Of a DNA stretch of 64,000 nt, positions 36,324-45,467 are shown piece by piece (positions within the stretch are counted from its first letter, which is position 1; every line of letters begins with the position of its first letter). The notes under the pieces are model-generated. The model was not told the DNA's origin. It worked only from the letters and a program-made list of their open reading frames with translations, and did not search any database. The translations under genes and the position numbers were made by a program. The stretch is from a virus: positions 62,001-126,000 of the IMG/VR virus record IMGVR_UViG_3300036820_000003. One strand, given 5' to 3'.

Positions 36324-39300
36324 GTGGCAGCGACGTTGACTGACAGTGGTGAGCAGACTGCTCCTGTTTCATACTGGTCGTTCCCTATTGAGAAGACAGT
36401 GAAGACCGCCGACGGCGACTTGATCGTCTACGGTCGTGCGACTGACGGTTCGGTAGACTCCGACGGTCAGATCGTGGACCTGGACTGGTCCGGCAAGGCA
36501 CTGGACGAGTGGGCTCCCATCGGGAACGTGCGAGTCCAGCACCAGGCCCAGCGGGATCCGGCCGGCAAGGCGATCGAGATCGTCCATCAGGCTGACTCGC
36601 ACTGGGTGAAAAGCCTGATCGTCGAGCCGGTGGCGAAGAGACTTGTCGAGAAGGGCGTGCTGACCGCCTACTCGGTCGGCATCGCGCGTCCTGTCATCGA
36701 GCCGGATGTGACCGGCAAGGCGCGCGGCGGGATTATCCGAGGCGGGACGCTGGTGGAGCTATCGCTGGTGGATCGTCCTGCGAACAAGAACTGCGGCATT
36801 CAGCTGGTGAAGTCAGCTGACGGCGGCGAAGCCGAGGTCGTCTGCAAGGTGTGGGGTGACGAGGAGATCCTCACAAAGGACGGAGGCGGCGGGGTTCAGG
36901 GGACGATGCCGACTCCGACGTCCGTTGACGACGACGATCTCCCGGACTATGACAAACCGTCGCCCGAGGGGACTGCGCCGACTGATCCGACTGACGGAGG
37001 GCTGACCGGAAAGTCCGCTGATGTTCGCTACAGCTCGGTCTCGGTGGAGCTGCCGGGGGACGTTTCGGTCGCGTTCAGTCCCGCAGATCTGGCGAAAATG
37101 AACACCTTCGCCCAGGAGCTTGGCGCCGAGCTGGCTGAACTTGGACAGGTAGCCTTCGCTGAGGAGAAGTTCCTGGGGAAGGGTCATCGCAAGTTCAGCG
37201 CACGTCGAAGGAAGGAACTAGCCGGGGGCGGGAACGCTCTTCCGGATGGATCGTATCCGATTCCGGATAAGGACGCGCTGAGGCGAGCCGCTATTCTCGC
37301 GCGGAGTGGTCATGGGAATGTTTCGGCCGCTCGGAGGCTGATTTCAAGGAGAGCAAAGGAGCTGGGAGTGTCCAATCCGCTTAGTTCGAACGATGCCGAG
37401 AAGAGCGAGGGGGATGTGACTCCCAGCCCGATCGCAGTCGAGGACGTGTCCAAGGGCATGTGCTCGGAATGCAAGAAGCCGATGTCCAAGTGCTCGTGCA
37501 GCACCGCCGACATGAGCAAGAGCGACGTGGAAGCTGACTCCGAAAAGGGCATCGCCCAGATGAATCACGACGACATGGACACCGACAGCGGCGAGGACTC
37601 CGACTCCGGTGCGGACAAGTCCGAGAATGCTGCCGTCGAGGAAGGGTCAGAGAAGTCGTCCAAGCCGAAGAAGGGCGGAAAGGGCGGAAAGGGCGGGAAG
37701 TCGATGCCGCCCTGGATGAAGGACAAGGAAAAGGACGGGGACTCCGATTCCGACGATGACAAGAAGTCCGACAAGGCCGCTCCGACTGACGGGGTGCGGG
37801 GTATGACCTCGGATCCGCTGCCAGTGCATCGTGAGCCGGACGGGCTGGCGATCGAGTCGATGGAAGCGGACGCGGGACTGCCGACGGTTCCGGACTCCTC
37901 GGTGTCGGGAGTCGGGAAGTCTGACGGGGCCGGGGCCGGGGCCGAGTTCACCGAGATGGACACGGCGCTGCGGCTGAAGACAGTGGGAGTGGCGTATACG
38001 CTGGGGGCTCTGCACGACATGTGCTGCCCGGCGTTCGCTCCGGGGGACGTCGCGAAGGGACACCCGGGAGCGTCGTTCTCGGGGATTGACCTGATGTTCT
38101 TCGCGCAGAAGGCGATGGACGCCGCGTCGGTTGCAACCGGTGCGACGATGCAGGAGGCGGCTCGGGCTTCGCGTCTGTGGACGCACGCGCAGACTCTCAA
38201 GAGTCTTACGGACGCGGACGCGCTGGAACTGCAGACGGAGGCGCACAAGGCCTTCCGTGATGCTAATCCCGGGGTCGGCTCGGCTCCCACCCCGGGGCAT
38301 ATCTCGGCTGGCAGCTTCAAGAGGCCCGCGATTACCGCCGGGCACGCGGCCGACAGCCCCGGGCACGACGGACCGCACACCGCGACGATCCCGCCGGAGG
38401 GCGGGATTCACGCAGAGAGCTTCGGGAGAGGATTCATCTCGGAGGGGCACGCGGCTGATTCGCCTGCTAACAAGGGAGTCGGGGTGCCGACGTCGGTGGA
38501 TTACGTCCCGACGATCCGAGAGAACGCCCGGGCCGCGATGCGCGCGATGCACGATCACGTCGCGCAGACCTTCCCCGACGTTTGCCCGATGGAAATGTCG
38601 GGTGATGAGCGGACGGTCATGTCGCGTCCGGTGCCGGTTCCCGGCGGGACCCCGGCGACTCAGGCGGCGCGAATCGGGCAGGTCGGCAAGTCCGAAGACG
38701 GGGTGGATGTGACAGTCGGGAAGGAGACTGAGCACCCGACCGACGTTATGAAGGGACTGGTCGACGCCGACGTCGAAAAAGCCGCGAAGAAGATGCGTCG
38801 GAAGCTCGGCAAGAAGGTTCTGTCGGGTAAGATGACCGTAGACGAGGCTCGCGCCCAGATCGGGCGGAGGATCGCTCAGAAGGCCGGCGGCCAGACGATG
38901 ATCTCCTCCCCCTCGATGGGCGGTGGCGGCATGAAGTCCGAGACAGAAGCAGCTCCGGTGGTGCCGGAAGTTGTCAAGTCCATCGGGTACGCCGCTCCCT
39001 CACCAATCAATGTGTACCCGTCCGCGCCCGCTCCCGCGACTGCGGTGATCGACGCGGATGTCGTGAAGTCGGCTGTCGAGGCTGCGGTGGCACCGCTGCT
39101 GGAGAAGATGGCCGCGGATCGAGAGGCCTTTCAAGAGCGGATTGCCGCGCTTGAGGGAATGCCCGACCCGAACGTGACGGCGTTCCGGGGAATGGCGTAC
39201 GCGAGCAAGAGTATGAGTGCGCGCCCGGCGGGCGCGAATATGGATGAACTCCGAGGTCGGACTCAGGCCATGATGCTAAGCCAGGCCGAACAGGAATGGC

Positions 39301-39374
39301 GCAGCGCCGACAATCCCATTCAGCGGGAAGCTGCGTGGGCGTCGATGATGGAACTCCGAGGATTCAAGAAATGA
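36324..39374 (+). CDS. XkdF-like prohead protease fused to acidic scaffold
   Basis: 1016 aa from GTG 36324, which has a perfect GGAGGGATTGCT site; an ATG at 36273 would add 17 residues without a good site and would overlap the start of the opposite gene. Protease (about 15-170): DGDLIVYGRATDGSVDSDGQ, NVRVQHQAQ with the putative His, GVLTAYSVGIARPVIE with the Ser, and LVELSLVDRPANK. Then about 800 residues of acidic, Lys/Ser/Asp-rich, helical scaffold with repeated KSD motifs and Cys-rich MCSECKKPMSKCSCS. It cleaves head proteins during maturation. The scaffold is unusually long. Confidence 0.82.
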   Translation: MAATLTDSGEQTAPVSYWSFPIEKTVKTADGDLIVYGRATDGSVDSDGQIVDLDWSGKALDEWAPIGNVRVQHQAQRDPAGKAIEIVHQADSHWVKSLIVEPVAKRLVEKGVLTAYSVGIARPVIEPDVTGKARGGIIRGGTLVELSLVDRPANKNCGIQLVKSADGGEAEVVCKVWGDEEILTKDGGGGVQGTMPTPTSVDDDDLPDYDKPSPEGTAPTDPTDGGLTGKSADVRYSSVSVELPGDVSVAFSPADLAKMNTFAQELGAELAELGQVAFAEEKFLGKGHRKFSARRRKELAGGGNALPDGSYPIPDKDALRRAAILARSGHGNVSAARRLISRRAKELGVSNPLSSNDAEKSEGDVTPSPIAVEDVSKGMCSECKKPMSKCSCSTADMSKSDVEADSEKGIAQMNHDDMDTDSGEDSDSGADKSENAAVEEGSEKSSKPKKGGKGGKGGKSMPPWMKDKEKDGDSDSDDDKKSDKAAPTDGVRGMTSDPLPVHREPDGLAIESMEADAGLPTVPDSSVSGVGKSDGAGAGAEFTEMDTALRLKTVGVAYTLGALHDMCCPAFAPGDVAKGHPGASFSGIDLMFFAQKAMDAASVATGATMQEAARASRLWTHAQTLKSLTDADALELQTEAHKAFRDANPGVGSAPTPGHISAGSFKRPAITAGHAADSPGHDGPHTATIPPEGGIHAESFGRGFISEGHAADSPANKGVGVPTSVDYVPTIRENARAAMRAMHDHVAQTFPDVCPMEMSGDERTVMSRPVPVPGGTPATQAARIGQVGKSEDGVDVTVGKETEHPTDVMKGLVDADVEKAAKKMRRKLGKKVLSGKMTVDEARAQIGRRIAQKAGGQTMISSPSMGGGGMKSETEAAPVVPEVVKSIGYAAPSPINVYPSAPAPATAVIDADVVKSAVEAAVAPLLEKMAADREAFQERIAALEGMPDPNVTAFRGMAYASKSMSARPAGANMDELRGRTQAMMLSQAEQEWRSADNPIQREAAWASMMELRGFKK

Positions 39375-39401
39375 TGAGATTTTTGATTGATTGGAGACGT
39401 C

Positions 39402-41231
39402 ATGGCTGACGTTCTAACGGAGAGCGCTGTCTCTCCCGGGGATCTGAGCGCCCCCGCTCGCGAGGGCGAAGCGCTTATGAACCGGTATAATTCGACCGGG
39501 GACGTGCTCAAGTCCCGGATGCCCGAGCTGGTCAAGGGGGCCGGGTTCGCTTCTGGTCTTAATGCGCCTTTGTCGGACCCGATGCAGATCATGACCAAGG
39601 CGCATCAGGCGACGCTGGACCTGCGGACGGAAACGTGGCGCGGGTTCAACGACAGGGCCTCGGTCGTCAAGGGCATGAACGGCGATTTTCTGTCGCAGCG
39701 GGGATACCTGAAGACCGCGCTCAACGCGCCTTCGGTGTCGGAGCAGCTCCAGCAGCTGATGAAGATGATCCCCGGCGGGGCGGACGCCGCTAAGAGTTTT
39801 ACGGCCGGGAACCTGGGGATCGGTTCAGTTTCGGGCCTGGTGCCCTTCGACCTGCTCGCGCCCTCTCGTCTCATCTACCCCGTCTACACCGTCTTCCGGA
39901 ACAAGCTGCCCCGGCCTCCTGGTCAGGGCACCGCCCGGCAGGCGAAGGTCTTCACCGGCGTGTCCGGTTCGCAGACCGGCGGGCAGGGGATCATCGACAT
40001 CTCGATTCCCGAGCTTGTGCAGGCGAACGGATCGCTGAGTCCCTCCGCGTGGCCGCTCAACCTGCCGCCTTCGGGGTCGCAGACTGAGGTCGATCTGAAC
40101 ATCCCGTATCGGTTCTTCGGGCTGACGGAGAGTCTTTCCTGGCTGGCGCAGTTCGCGGGGCAGGGATTCGAGGACATCTCGGCGCTTGCCAACCTGATTC
40201 TCCTGCAGGAGATGATGATGGGCGAGGAGTACCAGCTCCTGGCCGGTACTTCGACTGCCCTCTCGGTGCCCGGGGCTCCGACGCTGACCGCGCGGACGGC
40301 CGGCTCGAACGAGACCGCGATCTCATCGGCCGGCTCGGCGACGTACGTCGCGGTCACGGCGACGAACTACTTCGGCGAGACCACGGCCGTCAACTACACG
40401 ACGACCGTGACCCCCACCACGGGTCAGGTCATCGACGTGACCATCTCCCCGTCGCAGGGCGCTCAGTCGTACAACATCTACGTCGGGACTACCAGCACCA
40501 ACGCCGGGACGTTCCGGATGGCCACTGGCGTCGGCGGAGTTCGATTCACGCTTCAGGGGACCGTCCCGTCCTCTGGCGCGAACGCTCCTCTGACTGACAC
40601 GGGGACCGGATCGAACACGAGGCTTGAGGGTCTTATCCCGACGATTACCGGGAAAAGTGCCACGACCTCAGTCTACCCCGGGGGCTGGCAGGGCGGGTAC
40701 TCCAACCCCTCGGTCGGGACGCACCTGAGTTACAACGCACTCTACACGGCGCTGGACGCCCTGTGGGAGTCGGTGTACGTGACGCCCGGCGCGTTCCGGG
40801 CGGACCCGGCGGAGATCGTCGGCGATGGCGGCGACATCATGCGGCTGTCGACGGACGTCATCAACCAGGGGGCGGCTACCAACTACCGGCTCTGGCTGGA
40901 CCAGGCGGACGTGTCGGGAGTGCGCGTCGGCGCGGCGGTGTCGGAGTTCCAGAACCCGATCACCCGCAGTGTTCTGAAGCTGGTGGTGCACCCCTGGATG
41001 ACGCAGGGCACCGCGATGCTGATGACGTATCAGCTCCCGCAGACGTGGACGAATGTCGCGAATGCATGGGAAATGACCTGCGTGCAGGACTACGTGTCGC
41101 TTGCATGGCCTGTGATCGACGCCACCTTCCGCTACAGTATTTTCCTGTACGCAGCTCTGTGTGGATACGCTCCATATTACTCGGGTATCTTGCAGGGCTT
41201 GCAAATCTCGGATACGACGCCCTACTCTTGA
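39402..41231 (+). CDS. Major capsid protein with inserted beta-sandwich
   Basis: 609 aa; ATG at 39402 after TTGGAGACGTC. Position after protease/scaffold and features such as RLIYPVYTVFRNKLPRPPG, NIPYRFFGLTESLSWLAQFA and the late VLKLVVHPWMTQGTAMLMTY fit HK97-fold capsid proteins of actinophages. Residues about 285-405 (PGAPTLTARTAG to GANAPLTDTGTG) are a Thr/Ala/Gly-rich immunoglobulin/FN3-like insertion with an SYNIYVGTTSTNAGT strand. It probably projects from the capsid surface and could bind glycans. Confidence 0.85.
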   Translation: MADVLTESAVSPGDLSAPAREGEALMNRYNSTGDVLKSRMPELVKGAGFASGLNAPLSDPMQIMTKAHQATLDLRTETWRGFNDRASVVKGMNGDFLSQRGYLKTALNAPSVSEQLQQLMKMIPGGADAAKSFTAGNLGIGSVSGLVPFDLLAPSRLIYPVYTVFRNKLPRPPGQGTARQAKVFTGVSGSQTGGQGIIDISIPELVQANGSLSPSAWPLNLPPSGSQTEVDLNIPYRFFGLTESLSWLAQFAGQGFEDISALANLILLQEMMMGEEYQLLAGTSTALSVPGAPTLTARTAGSNETAISSAGSATYVAVTATNYFGETTAVNYTTTVTPTTGQVIDVTISPSQGAQSYNIYVGTTSTNAGTFRMATGVGGVRFTLQGTVPSSGANAPLTDTGTGSNTRLEGLIPTITGKSATTSVYPGGWQGGYSNPSVGTHLSYNALYTALDALWESVYVTPGAFRADPAEIVGDGGDIMRLSTDVINQGAATNYRLWLDQADVSGVRVGAAVSEFQNPITRSVLKLVVHPWMTQGTAMLMTYQLPQTWTNVANAWEMTCVQDYVSLAWPVIDATFRYSIFLYAALCGYAPYYSGILQGLQISDTTPYS

Positions 41232-41283
41232 CGGAGAGTGACCATCCTCTTCCGCACGATTAGCCATTAACCTGGGGGTAGTG

Positions 41284-41289
41284 TAAACT
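41284..41289 (+). promoter_or_regulatory. Leaderless -10 of the homing endonuclease gene
   Basis: TAAACT (41284-41289), 6 nt, ATG at 41296; no ribosome site. The -35 at 17 bp is weak (TAGCCA). The endonuclease gene thus has its own expression signal. Confidence 0.45.
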
Positions 41290-41295
41290 ATCCTT

Positions 41296-42174
41296 ATGGG
41301 AACAAGCGATGGTGCAAAAAGAGGATGGTCAGAGGAACGTCGCCGTCGGCAGTCTGAGACTATGCGACGGAGAGCTCAGGATCCTGAGTACCGTTCACGT
41401 GTGGCAGACGGTGTGCGAAAGAAACAAGCAGAACGAACCCCCGAGGAACGTTCTGAATCTGCCCGTAAAACGCACACCGCTGATTCGGATGCGAAGCGAT
41501 CCGAATCGATGCGACAGACATGGGAAGAAACTGATCTCCGAGCAAGGCGAGCTGTAACTGAAGCCCTGCCTGAAGTTAAAGCGAAGCGCTCGGCTGCGGC
41601 CAGGGAGTCCAACAATCGACCCGGCCGCGCCGAGCACCAAGCAGATATAATGCGTGAAAAATTCGCTACAGATGAGGAATTCCGTGAACGTCACTCATCT
41701 GGTCTGAGAAGACTTATGGAAGATCCTGCGCAACGGAAATCTCGCTCGGACAGTATGCTGCGAGCCTGGCAGGAGAGCCCTGAGCTTTTTGAGGGGAGCC
41801 TGCGAGCCTTCCAAGAAGAATCACACAGCGAAGACGATCGAGCTAGGCGACGTAAGATCGGTGCTCGCAGGGCAGCCGCCTCGCCCCTCACTCCGTACGA
41901 GCACGCAGTCGTGCTTGTGCTAAATGAGCTGGAGACTCCCTACTTTATCCACAAAGTGATAGATGTCAACGAGTTTGACATCATCGTTCCATCACATAAG
42001 CTGAATATCGAAGTAGACGGTTCCAACCACGTAGGAGAAGCCGGGCGCAGCAAGGATGCGGCACGAGATATCCTCACATCTGAAAAAGGGTACACCGTAC
42101 TCCGGCTCCCTCACTCTGAGATCAAGTCGGGTGTCTTTATCGCCAAGCTCCGTGAGGCGCTCGGCATGACCTAG
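41296..42174 (+). mobile_element. Free-standing homing endonuclease, EDxHD/Vsr-like
   Basis: 292 aa. The N-terminal 180 residues are Arg/Glu-rich repeats of NUMOD3-like DNA-binding helices (EERRRRQSETMRRRAQDPEY, then further ...RS..MR.. units). The C-terminal domain has the Vsr/PD-(D/E)xK-type core: NEFDIIVPSHKLNIEVDGSN, H, and KDAARDILTSEKGYTVLRLP. This matches phage homing endonucleases of the EDxHD class. Lower GC than the flanking capsid genes, own promoter, and location directly after the capsid gene all fit an intronless mobile gene. Confidence 0.8.
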
Positions 42175-42187
42175 AAAGGATGACCAC

Positions 42188-42580
42188 GTGGCCATCTTCG
42201 CAAACGGACCGGACTTCCAGAGCAACTCTGCAAGCTCCGTCCCCTCGTACATCTTCCTCACTCGCGGGTTCGGCGGAACCGCCCTCGCGGCTGGCGTGAC
42301 GCTCAGGAACCCTACCATCGTCAACACCGGCTCCGCCGTGGTTTACGTCGGCAACGGGACTATCGCCTCGGTCGCTCACGGCACCGCCAACCTCGCCTAC
42401 CTGGTAGGCGCGGGTGTCGCGCTCCAGCCGGGTCAGCAGATGGTGATCTTCGGGACGGCGGTCGCCGGGACGGCGACGACTCCCGGACTGAACACCTTCG
42501 ACCTGTACGGGGCCACCAACGCAGTCGGCGTAAGCTCGACGGTAATCGGCGGCTACGCCACCCAGACGATCGTAAGCTAA
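42188..42580 (+). CDS. Putative head decoration-type protein (130 aa)
   Basis: GTG start after GAAAGGATGACC. All-beta sequence (TRGFGGTALAAGVTLRNPTI, SAVVYVGNGTIASV, LQPGQQMVIFGTA). It resembles the small Gly/Thr-rich proteins that follow capsid genes and coat the head. No enzyme motif. Confidence 0.65.
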   Translation: MAIFANGPDFQSNSASSVPSYIFLTRGFGGTALAAGVTLRNPTIVNTGSAVVYVGNGTIASVAHGTANLAYLVGAGVALQPGQQMVIFGTAVAGTATTPGLNTFDLYGATNAVGVSSTVIGGYATQTIVS

Positions 42581-42595
42581 GAAGGGAGCGGGGTC

Positions 42596-43123
42596 ATGGC
42601 TGTTCCTCACAACTCGGGAAACACCACCGGTGAGGATCCTCCGGTCATCGGCGATCCTCCCATCCAGGTATACATCCCGCCCAAGGTCGGCAACCCCCAT
42701 TGCGTTATCTTCAACAACGGGGCTAGTCCGGTCTATCTGGGCGGGACAGGCGTGTCCATCAACGGCGGACTGTACTTCCCGCCCAACGCGCAGCTCAGTC
42801 TCCCGTATATGCCCTACGGCATCTGGTCGGTGTCGGGCTACACGCTGGGCACCGCAGTCACCACGCTGTCCGCAAGCGTCACGGCAGGCGGAACGACCAT
42901 CGCCTGCGGAAGCCTCGCCTCGATGACCGTCGGATCGGCGGTGCAGATCGGCAACGCGAACGCACCGACTTCCTATGACATCGTGACGATCTCCGCTTTC
43001 GTGAACGCCGGAACGCTGACCACGACTTCCCCGACGCTGTACGATCACATCTCCGGCGGCACGGTGACGGTGGTGGCCAGCCAGACCGGATCGTCTTTGT
43101 CGGTCAACGTGGGAACGACGTGA
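42596..43123 (+). CDS. Putative virion beta protein (175 aa)
   Basis: ATG after AAGGGAGCGGGG. Pattern similar to the preceding protein (NPHCVIFNNGASPVYLGGTG, LYFPPNAQLSLPY), then a Thr/Ala-rich second domain with alternating strands. Probably a decoration or head-fibre protein; the PVYLGG phrase and the VVYVG of the neighbour suggest common descent. Confidence 0.6.
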   Translation: MAVPHNSGNTTGEDPPVIGDPPIQVYIPPKVGNPHCVIFNNGASPVYLGGTGVSINGGLYFPPNAQLSLPYMPYGIWSVSGYTLGTAVTTLSASVTAGGTTIACGSLASMTVGSAVQIGNANAPTSYDIVTISAFVNAGTLTTTSPTLYDHISGGTVTVVASQTGSSLSVNVGTT

Positions 43124-43126
43124 GCT

Positions 43127-43408
43127 ATGGCCTCGACTATTCAGCCGTTCACCGTCAGCGCGACTGCCGCAACTCTGATAACGACGCTGCCGCCCGGTCC
43201 GTCTAGCATCTACGTGTCAGCCGGACCGGGCACAGTCGGAATGTACCTCGGCCTGGGAACCGCGACATCCGCCTCAAACGGACTGTATATTCCCAGCGGA
43301 GGGCTCCCGTTCCACGTGGATCGATATGTCGGCCTCGGCGGGCGGGGGTTGTACGGAATCGCAGTGAGTGGTACAGTGACATCAGCTGTCGTCATTGTCT
43401 ACCCATAG
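43127..43408 (+). CDS. Putative virion beta protein (93 aa)
   Basis: Begins MASTIQPFTVSATAATLI and contains PGPSSIYVSAGPGTVGMYLG and GGLPFHVDRYVGLGGRGLYG. Third member of the run of small beta proteins after the capsid gene, with the same layout as the two before it but shorter. No ribosome site of note; probably coupled. Confidence 0.6.
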   Translation: MASTIQPFTVSATAATLITTLPPGPSSIYVSAGPGTVGMYLGLGTATSASNGLYIPSGGLPFHVDRYVGLGGRGLYGIAVSGTVTSAVVIVYP

Positions 43409-43417
43409 GAGTTGCAG

Positions 43418-43807
43418 ATGGGCCAGAGAGTCCAGCTACCGCCCGGATGCGCTGGATTCACGTGCGCGGACGGGTCTCGCTATTCGGCGGAGGCAGGGAC
43501 CTCGGTGGTGCTGGAAGATCACCACGCGAGGTCCCTGTCCAAGTCGCAGCATTCGGAAATCGGGCTGGTGAAGGCCTCCGAGGGATTCTCACTCGGAACT
43601 AAACGAGGACGACGCTGTGTCTCGTGCGCTCGACTGTGGCAGGCGTGGTCGCTGGAGTGCCCTCGCTGCGGAAGTCCGACTTCTGAAGAGGGACCCCGAA
43701 TCGAGGAGTTCGCGGCATCCGGGGAGAACGAGGCGACTGGCAGGGAGTCGGATGCTTCTGCAGCCAGCACTGGAAGCAATCTCTCCATCGCGGGGCGAAA
43801 CTCTTGA
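43418..43807 (+). CDS. Small protein with zinc ribbon (129 aa)
   Basis: ATG at 43418 with AGGAGTTGCAG. N-terminal half: LPPGCAGFTCADGSRYSAEA, a head-completion-like beta fold. Then RRCVSCARLWQAWSLECPRC gives two CxxC pairs for one zinc. The tail is acidic and Ser/Glu-rich. Likely a head-associated or regulatory protein. Confidence 0.6.
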   Translation: MGQRVQLPPGCAGFTCADGSRYSAEAGTSVVLEDHHARSLSKSQHSEIGLVKASEGFSLGTKRGRRCVSCARLWQAWSLECPRCGSPTSEEGPRIEEFAASGENEATGRESDASAASTGSNLSIAGRNS

Positions 43808-43889
43808 ACGGGCTGTTCTTGCACTGGGGAGTGGAGCATTCCACCCACAGCGGGATGAGTTCCATCTATTCCTTTCAAGCAGGGGAGGG

Positions 43890-43939
43890 TCCCGGCCCGC
43901 CAGCAGTCACGCGGCTCCGATAGGAGTGGCGGGCCGGGA
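43890..43939. terminator. Bidirectional terminator between convergent genes
   Basis: TCCCGGCCCGCCA (43890-43902) and TGGCGGGCCGGGA (43927-43939) form a perfect 13-bp stem with a 24-nt loop, between the ends of the rightward gene at 43807 and the leftward gene at 43970. No T-tract. Confidence 0.65.
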
Positions 43940-43969
43940 GTTCAGGGGGAGAGAGGCGGGGCGGGACGG

Positions 43970-44344
43970 CTAGTTGCGAACCGGGTAGATGCCGTCCTTG
44001 AAGTAGCGGGGGACCGTGTGGGACTCGATCCACTCGCCGCGTCTGTTAGCGACGACGAGACCTGCGGGGGAGACTGCGAACTCGGCGTCCCCCATGAGGA
44101 AGCGCATGTAGTTGGACGACAGGTCGTACTGGTCCACGTAATGCGAGGAGGCAGCCTGATTGAATCGGTAGACGGCGATGAACTCCTCGTCCACTTCCTG
44201 TCGCTTGCCAGGGACGTAAGACGGATATGACAATCTCAGCTCTCTGCGCTCGGCTTTGGCGCTGGTTCCGAATACGGGGAACAGCATCGCCGGGGGAGCG
44301 GAGTTAAGCACGATCTCGCTGTTGCGATCAGTAGATAGTGACAT
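43970..44344 (-). CDS. Leftward moron-like gene in the head module (124 aa)
   Basis: ATG at 44344 with AGGAAGGAAG. Sequence MSLSTDRNSEIVLNSAPPAM, YPSYVPGKRQEVDEEFIAVY and a C-terminal beta part (VSPAGLVVANRRGEWIESHT). It runs against the late genes, has its own promoter (44392-44420) and a terminator hairpin behind it. Function unknown. Confidence 0.7.
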   Translation of the reverse strand: MSLSTDRNSEIVLNSAPPAMLFPVFGTSAKAERRELRLSYPSYVPGKRQEVDEEFIAVYRFNQAASSHYVDQYDLSSNYMRFLMGDAEFAVSPAGLVVANRRGEWIESHTVPRYFKDGIYPVRN

Positions 44345-44391
44345 CGAGAGCACTTCCTTCCTAGTATTCCCTGCCCTTATGGGCATACCTA

Positions 44392-44420
44392 ATTATACCG
44401 CGCCGGAATGGCGCTTACAA
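44392..44420 (-). promoter_or_regulatory. Promoter of the leftward gene at 43970-44344
   Basis: On the minus strand TTGTAA (44420-44415), 17 bp, TATAAT (44397-44392). It gives a leader of about 40 nt with a ribosome site. It overlaps the upstream region of the divergent gene at 44433. Confidence 0.7.
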
Positions 44421-44432
44421 CCTGGAGGACTT

Positions 44433-45059
44433 ATGGGATTGTATGGCCGCAGCGACGTGATGAGCGTCTGCGTGCCCCTGACTGCCGGCGGTTGCGGAGT
44501 GACACACTCGCGACCCGTTATCGCAGGCGTTACGGAAGAAGAATGGAATCTTGAGGGAGTATGCGTCGTCTGCGCCGCCTCCCTGCGAGGTGATCCGCTC
44601 TGGGCCGCGATGCCCGCTGAAATCCCCGAGACGCCTGATGAGCGGACTAAGCGCGAGGACGCCGAAAAACGAGGCGAAAAGGCGCTCAAGAAAGCGCAAG
44701 AGCAGACAAACGTCAAGCTTGCGGAAGTAAGCGAACAGATCGTCCAGCTGCTGAAGGCGCAGCATAACGGGATACTGCCCGGTCAGGACGGAATTGCCGA
44801 GATAGTCGCGGCGGAGGTTGCCAAGGCACTGGCTCAGCAGACTGTCTACACCATGACCCAGGATTCCCCTGGCCTCGGTGATTTCTCTCCTGTCCTTGAA
44901 AGCGCGGGGGAACAGCAGTTGAGTCGATTGCATGTGCGGACACTCGGGAAAATGTGCCGAGAGCGCGGATTGGATTCAACAGGCGGTAAGACGGATTTGA
45001 TCGCTCGTCTGATCACGTATCCTGCGATTCCTGATGAGGTTGCGGCCGGGGGGTTCTGA
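44433..45059 (+). CDS. SAP-domain protein (208 aa)
   Basis: ATG at 44433 after CCTGGAGGACTT; the longer frame has no site. N-terminal part has CVPLTAGGCGVTHSRPVI and CVVCAASL, middle is a Lys/Glu coiled coil (REDAEKRGEKALKKAQEQTN), and the end is a SAP motif (LSRLHVRTLGKMCRERGLDS, then GGKTDLIARL) expected to bind DNA. In phage head modules such proteins are of unknown role; DNA binding in the capsid or at the connector is possible. Confidence 0.75.
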   Translation: MGLYGRSDVMSVCVPLTAGGCGVTHSRPVIAGVTEEEWNLEGVCVVCAASLRGDPLWAAMPAEIPETPDERTKREDAEKRGEKALKKAQEQTNVKLAEVSEQIVQLLKAQHNGILPGQDGIAEIVAAEVAKALAQQTVYTMTQDSPGLGDFSPVLESAGEQQLSRLHVRTLGKMCRERGLDSTGGKTDLIARLITYPAIPDEVAAGGF

Positions 45060-45467
45060 TTGGGCTCGGGCGGCGGATTCTGCTCTGCGTGCGGCGGCGC
45101 GAAGAGGGGAAGAGCCGCCCGGAGCCGTGCTGCGGTGGCGGTGCTGAACTGCTGCGTGTGCGCCGACGGGATGTGCGGCGAGCACGCGGTCTGGTCAGGT
45201 GGTCGTTACCTGTGCGTGAAATGTGCTAGAGTCGCTGGTATGAGGGTGAGGAGGAAACCGGATGACGATGCCGCCGTACGGTCCGGTGAGCCCGTATGTG
45301 AGCCCTCAGATGCTGATCTCAGCTCCGACGGGAATTTCGTGGAATACGATTCCACCCGGGTCGGGGGTGACCCCGGCCATGAGGCTCGCGGAACAGGCGA
45401 ATATCTGCAACCGAGCGACGTCGGAGGCGGACGGGTACATCAATCAGATCATCCGGGCGACGACTGA
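45060..45467 (+). CDS. Cys-rich zinc-finger-like protein (135 aa), end uncertain
   Basis: TTG start adjoining the preceding stop. FCSACGG, then NCCVCADGMCGEH and LCVKCARVAG form up to three metal-binding Cys/His clusters in the first 60 residues. The last 68 residues overlap the connector gene in another frame and look like an out-of-frame shadow, so a frame change or truncated original end is possible. Confidence 0.5.
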   Translation: MGSGGGFCSACGGAKRGRAARSRAAVAVLNCCVCADGMCGEHAVWSGGRYLCVKCARVAGMRVRRKPDDDAAVRSGEPVCEPSDADLSSDGNFVEYDSTRVGGDPGHEARGTGEYLQPSDVGGGRVHQSDHPGDD

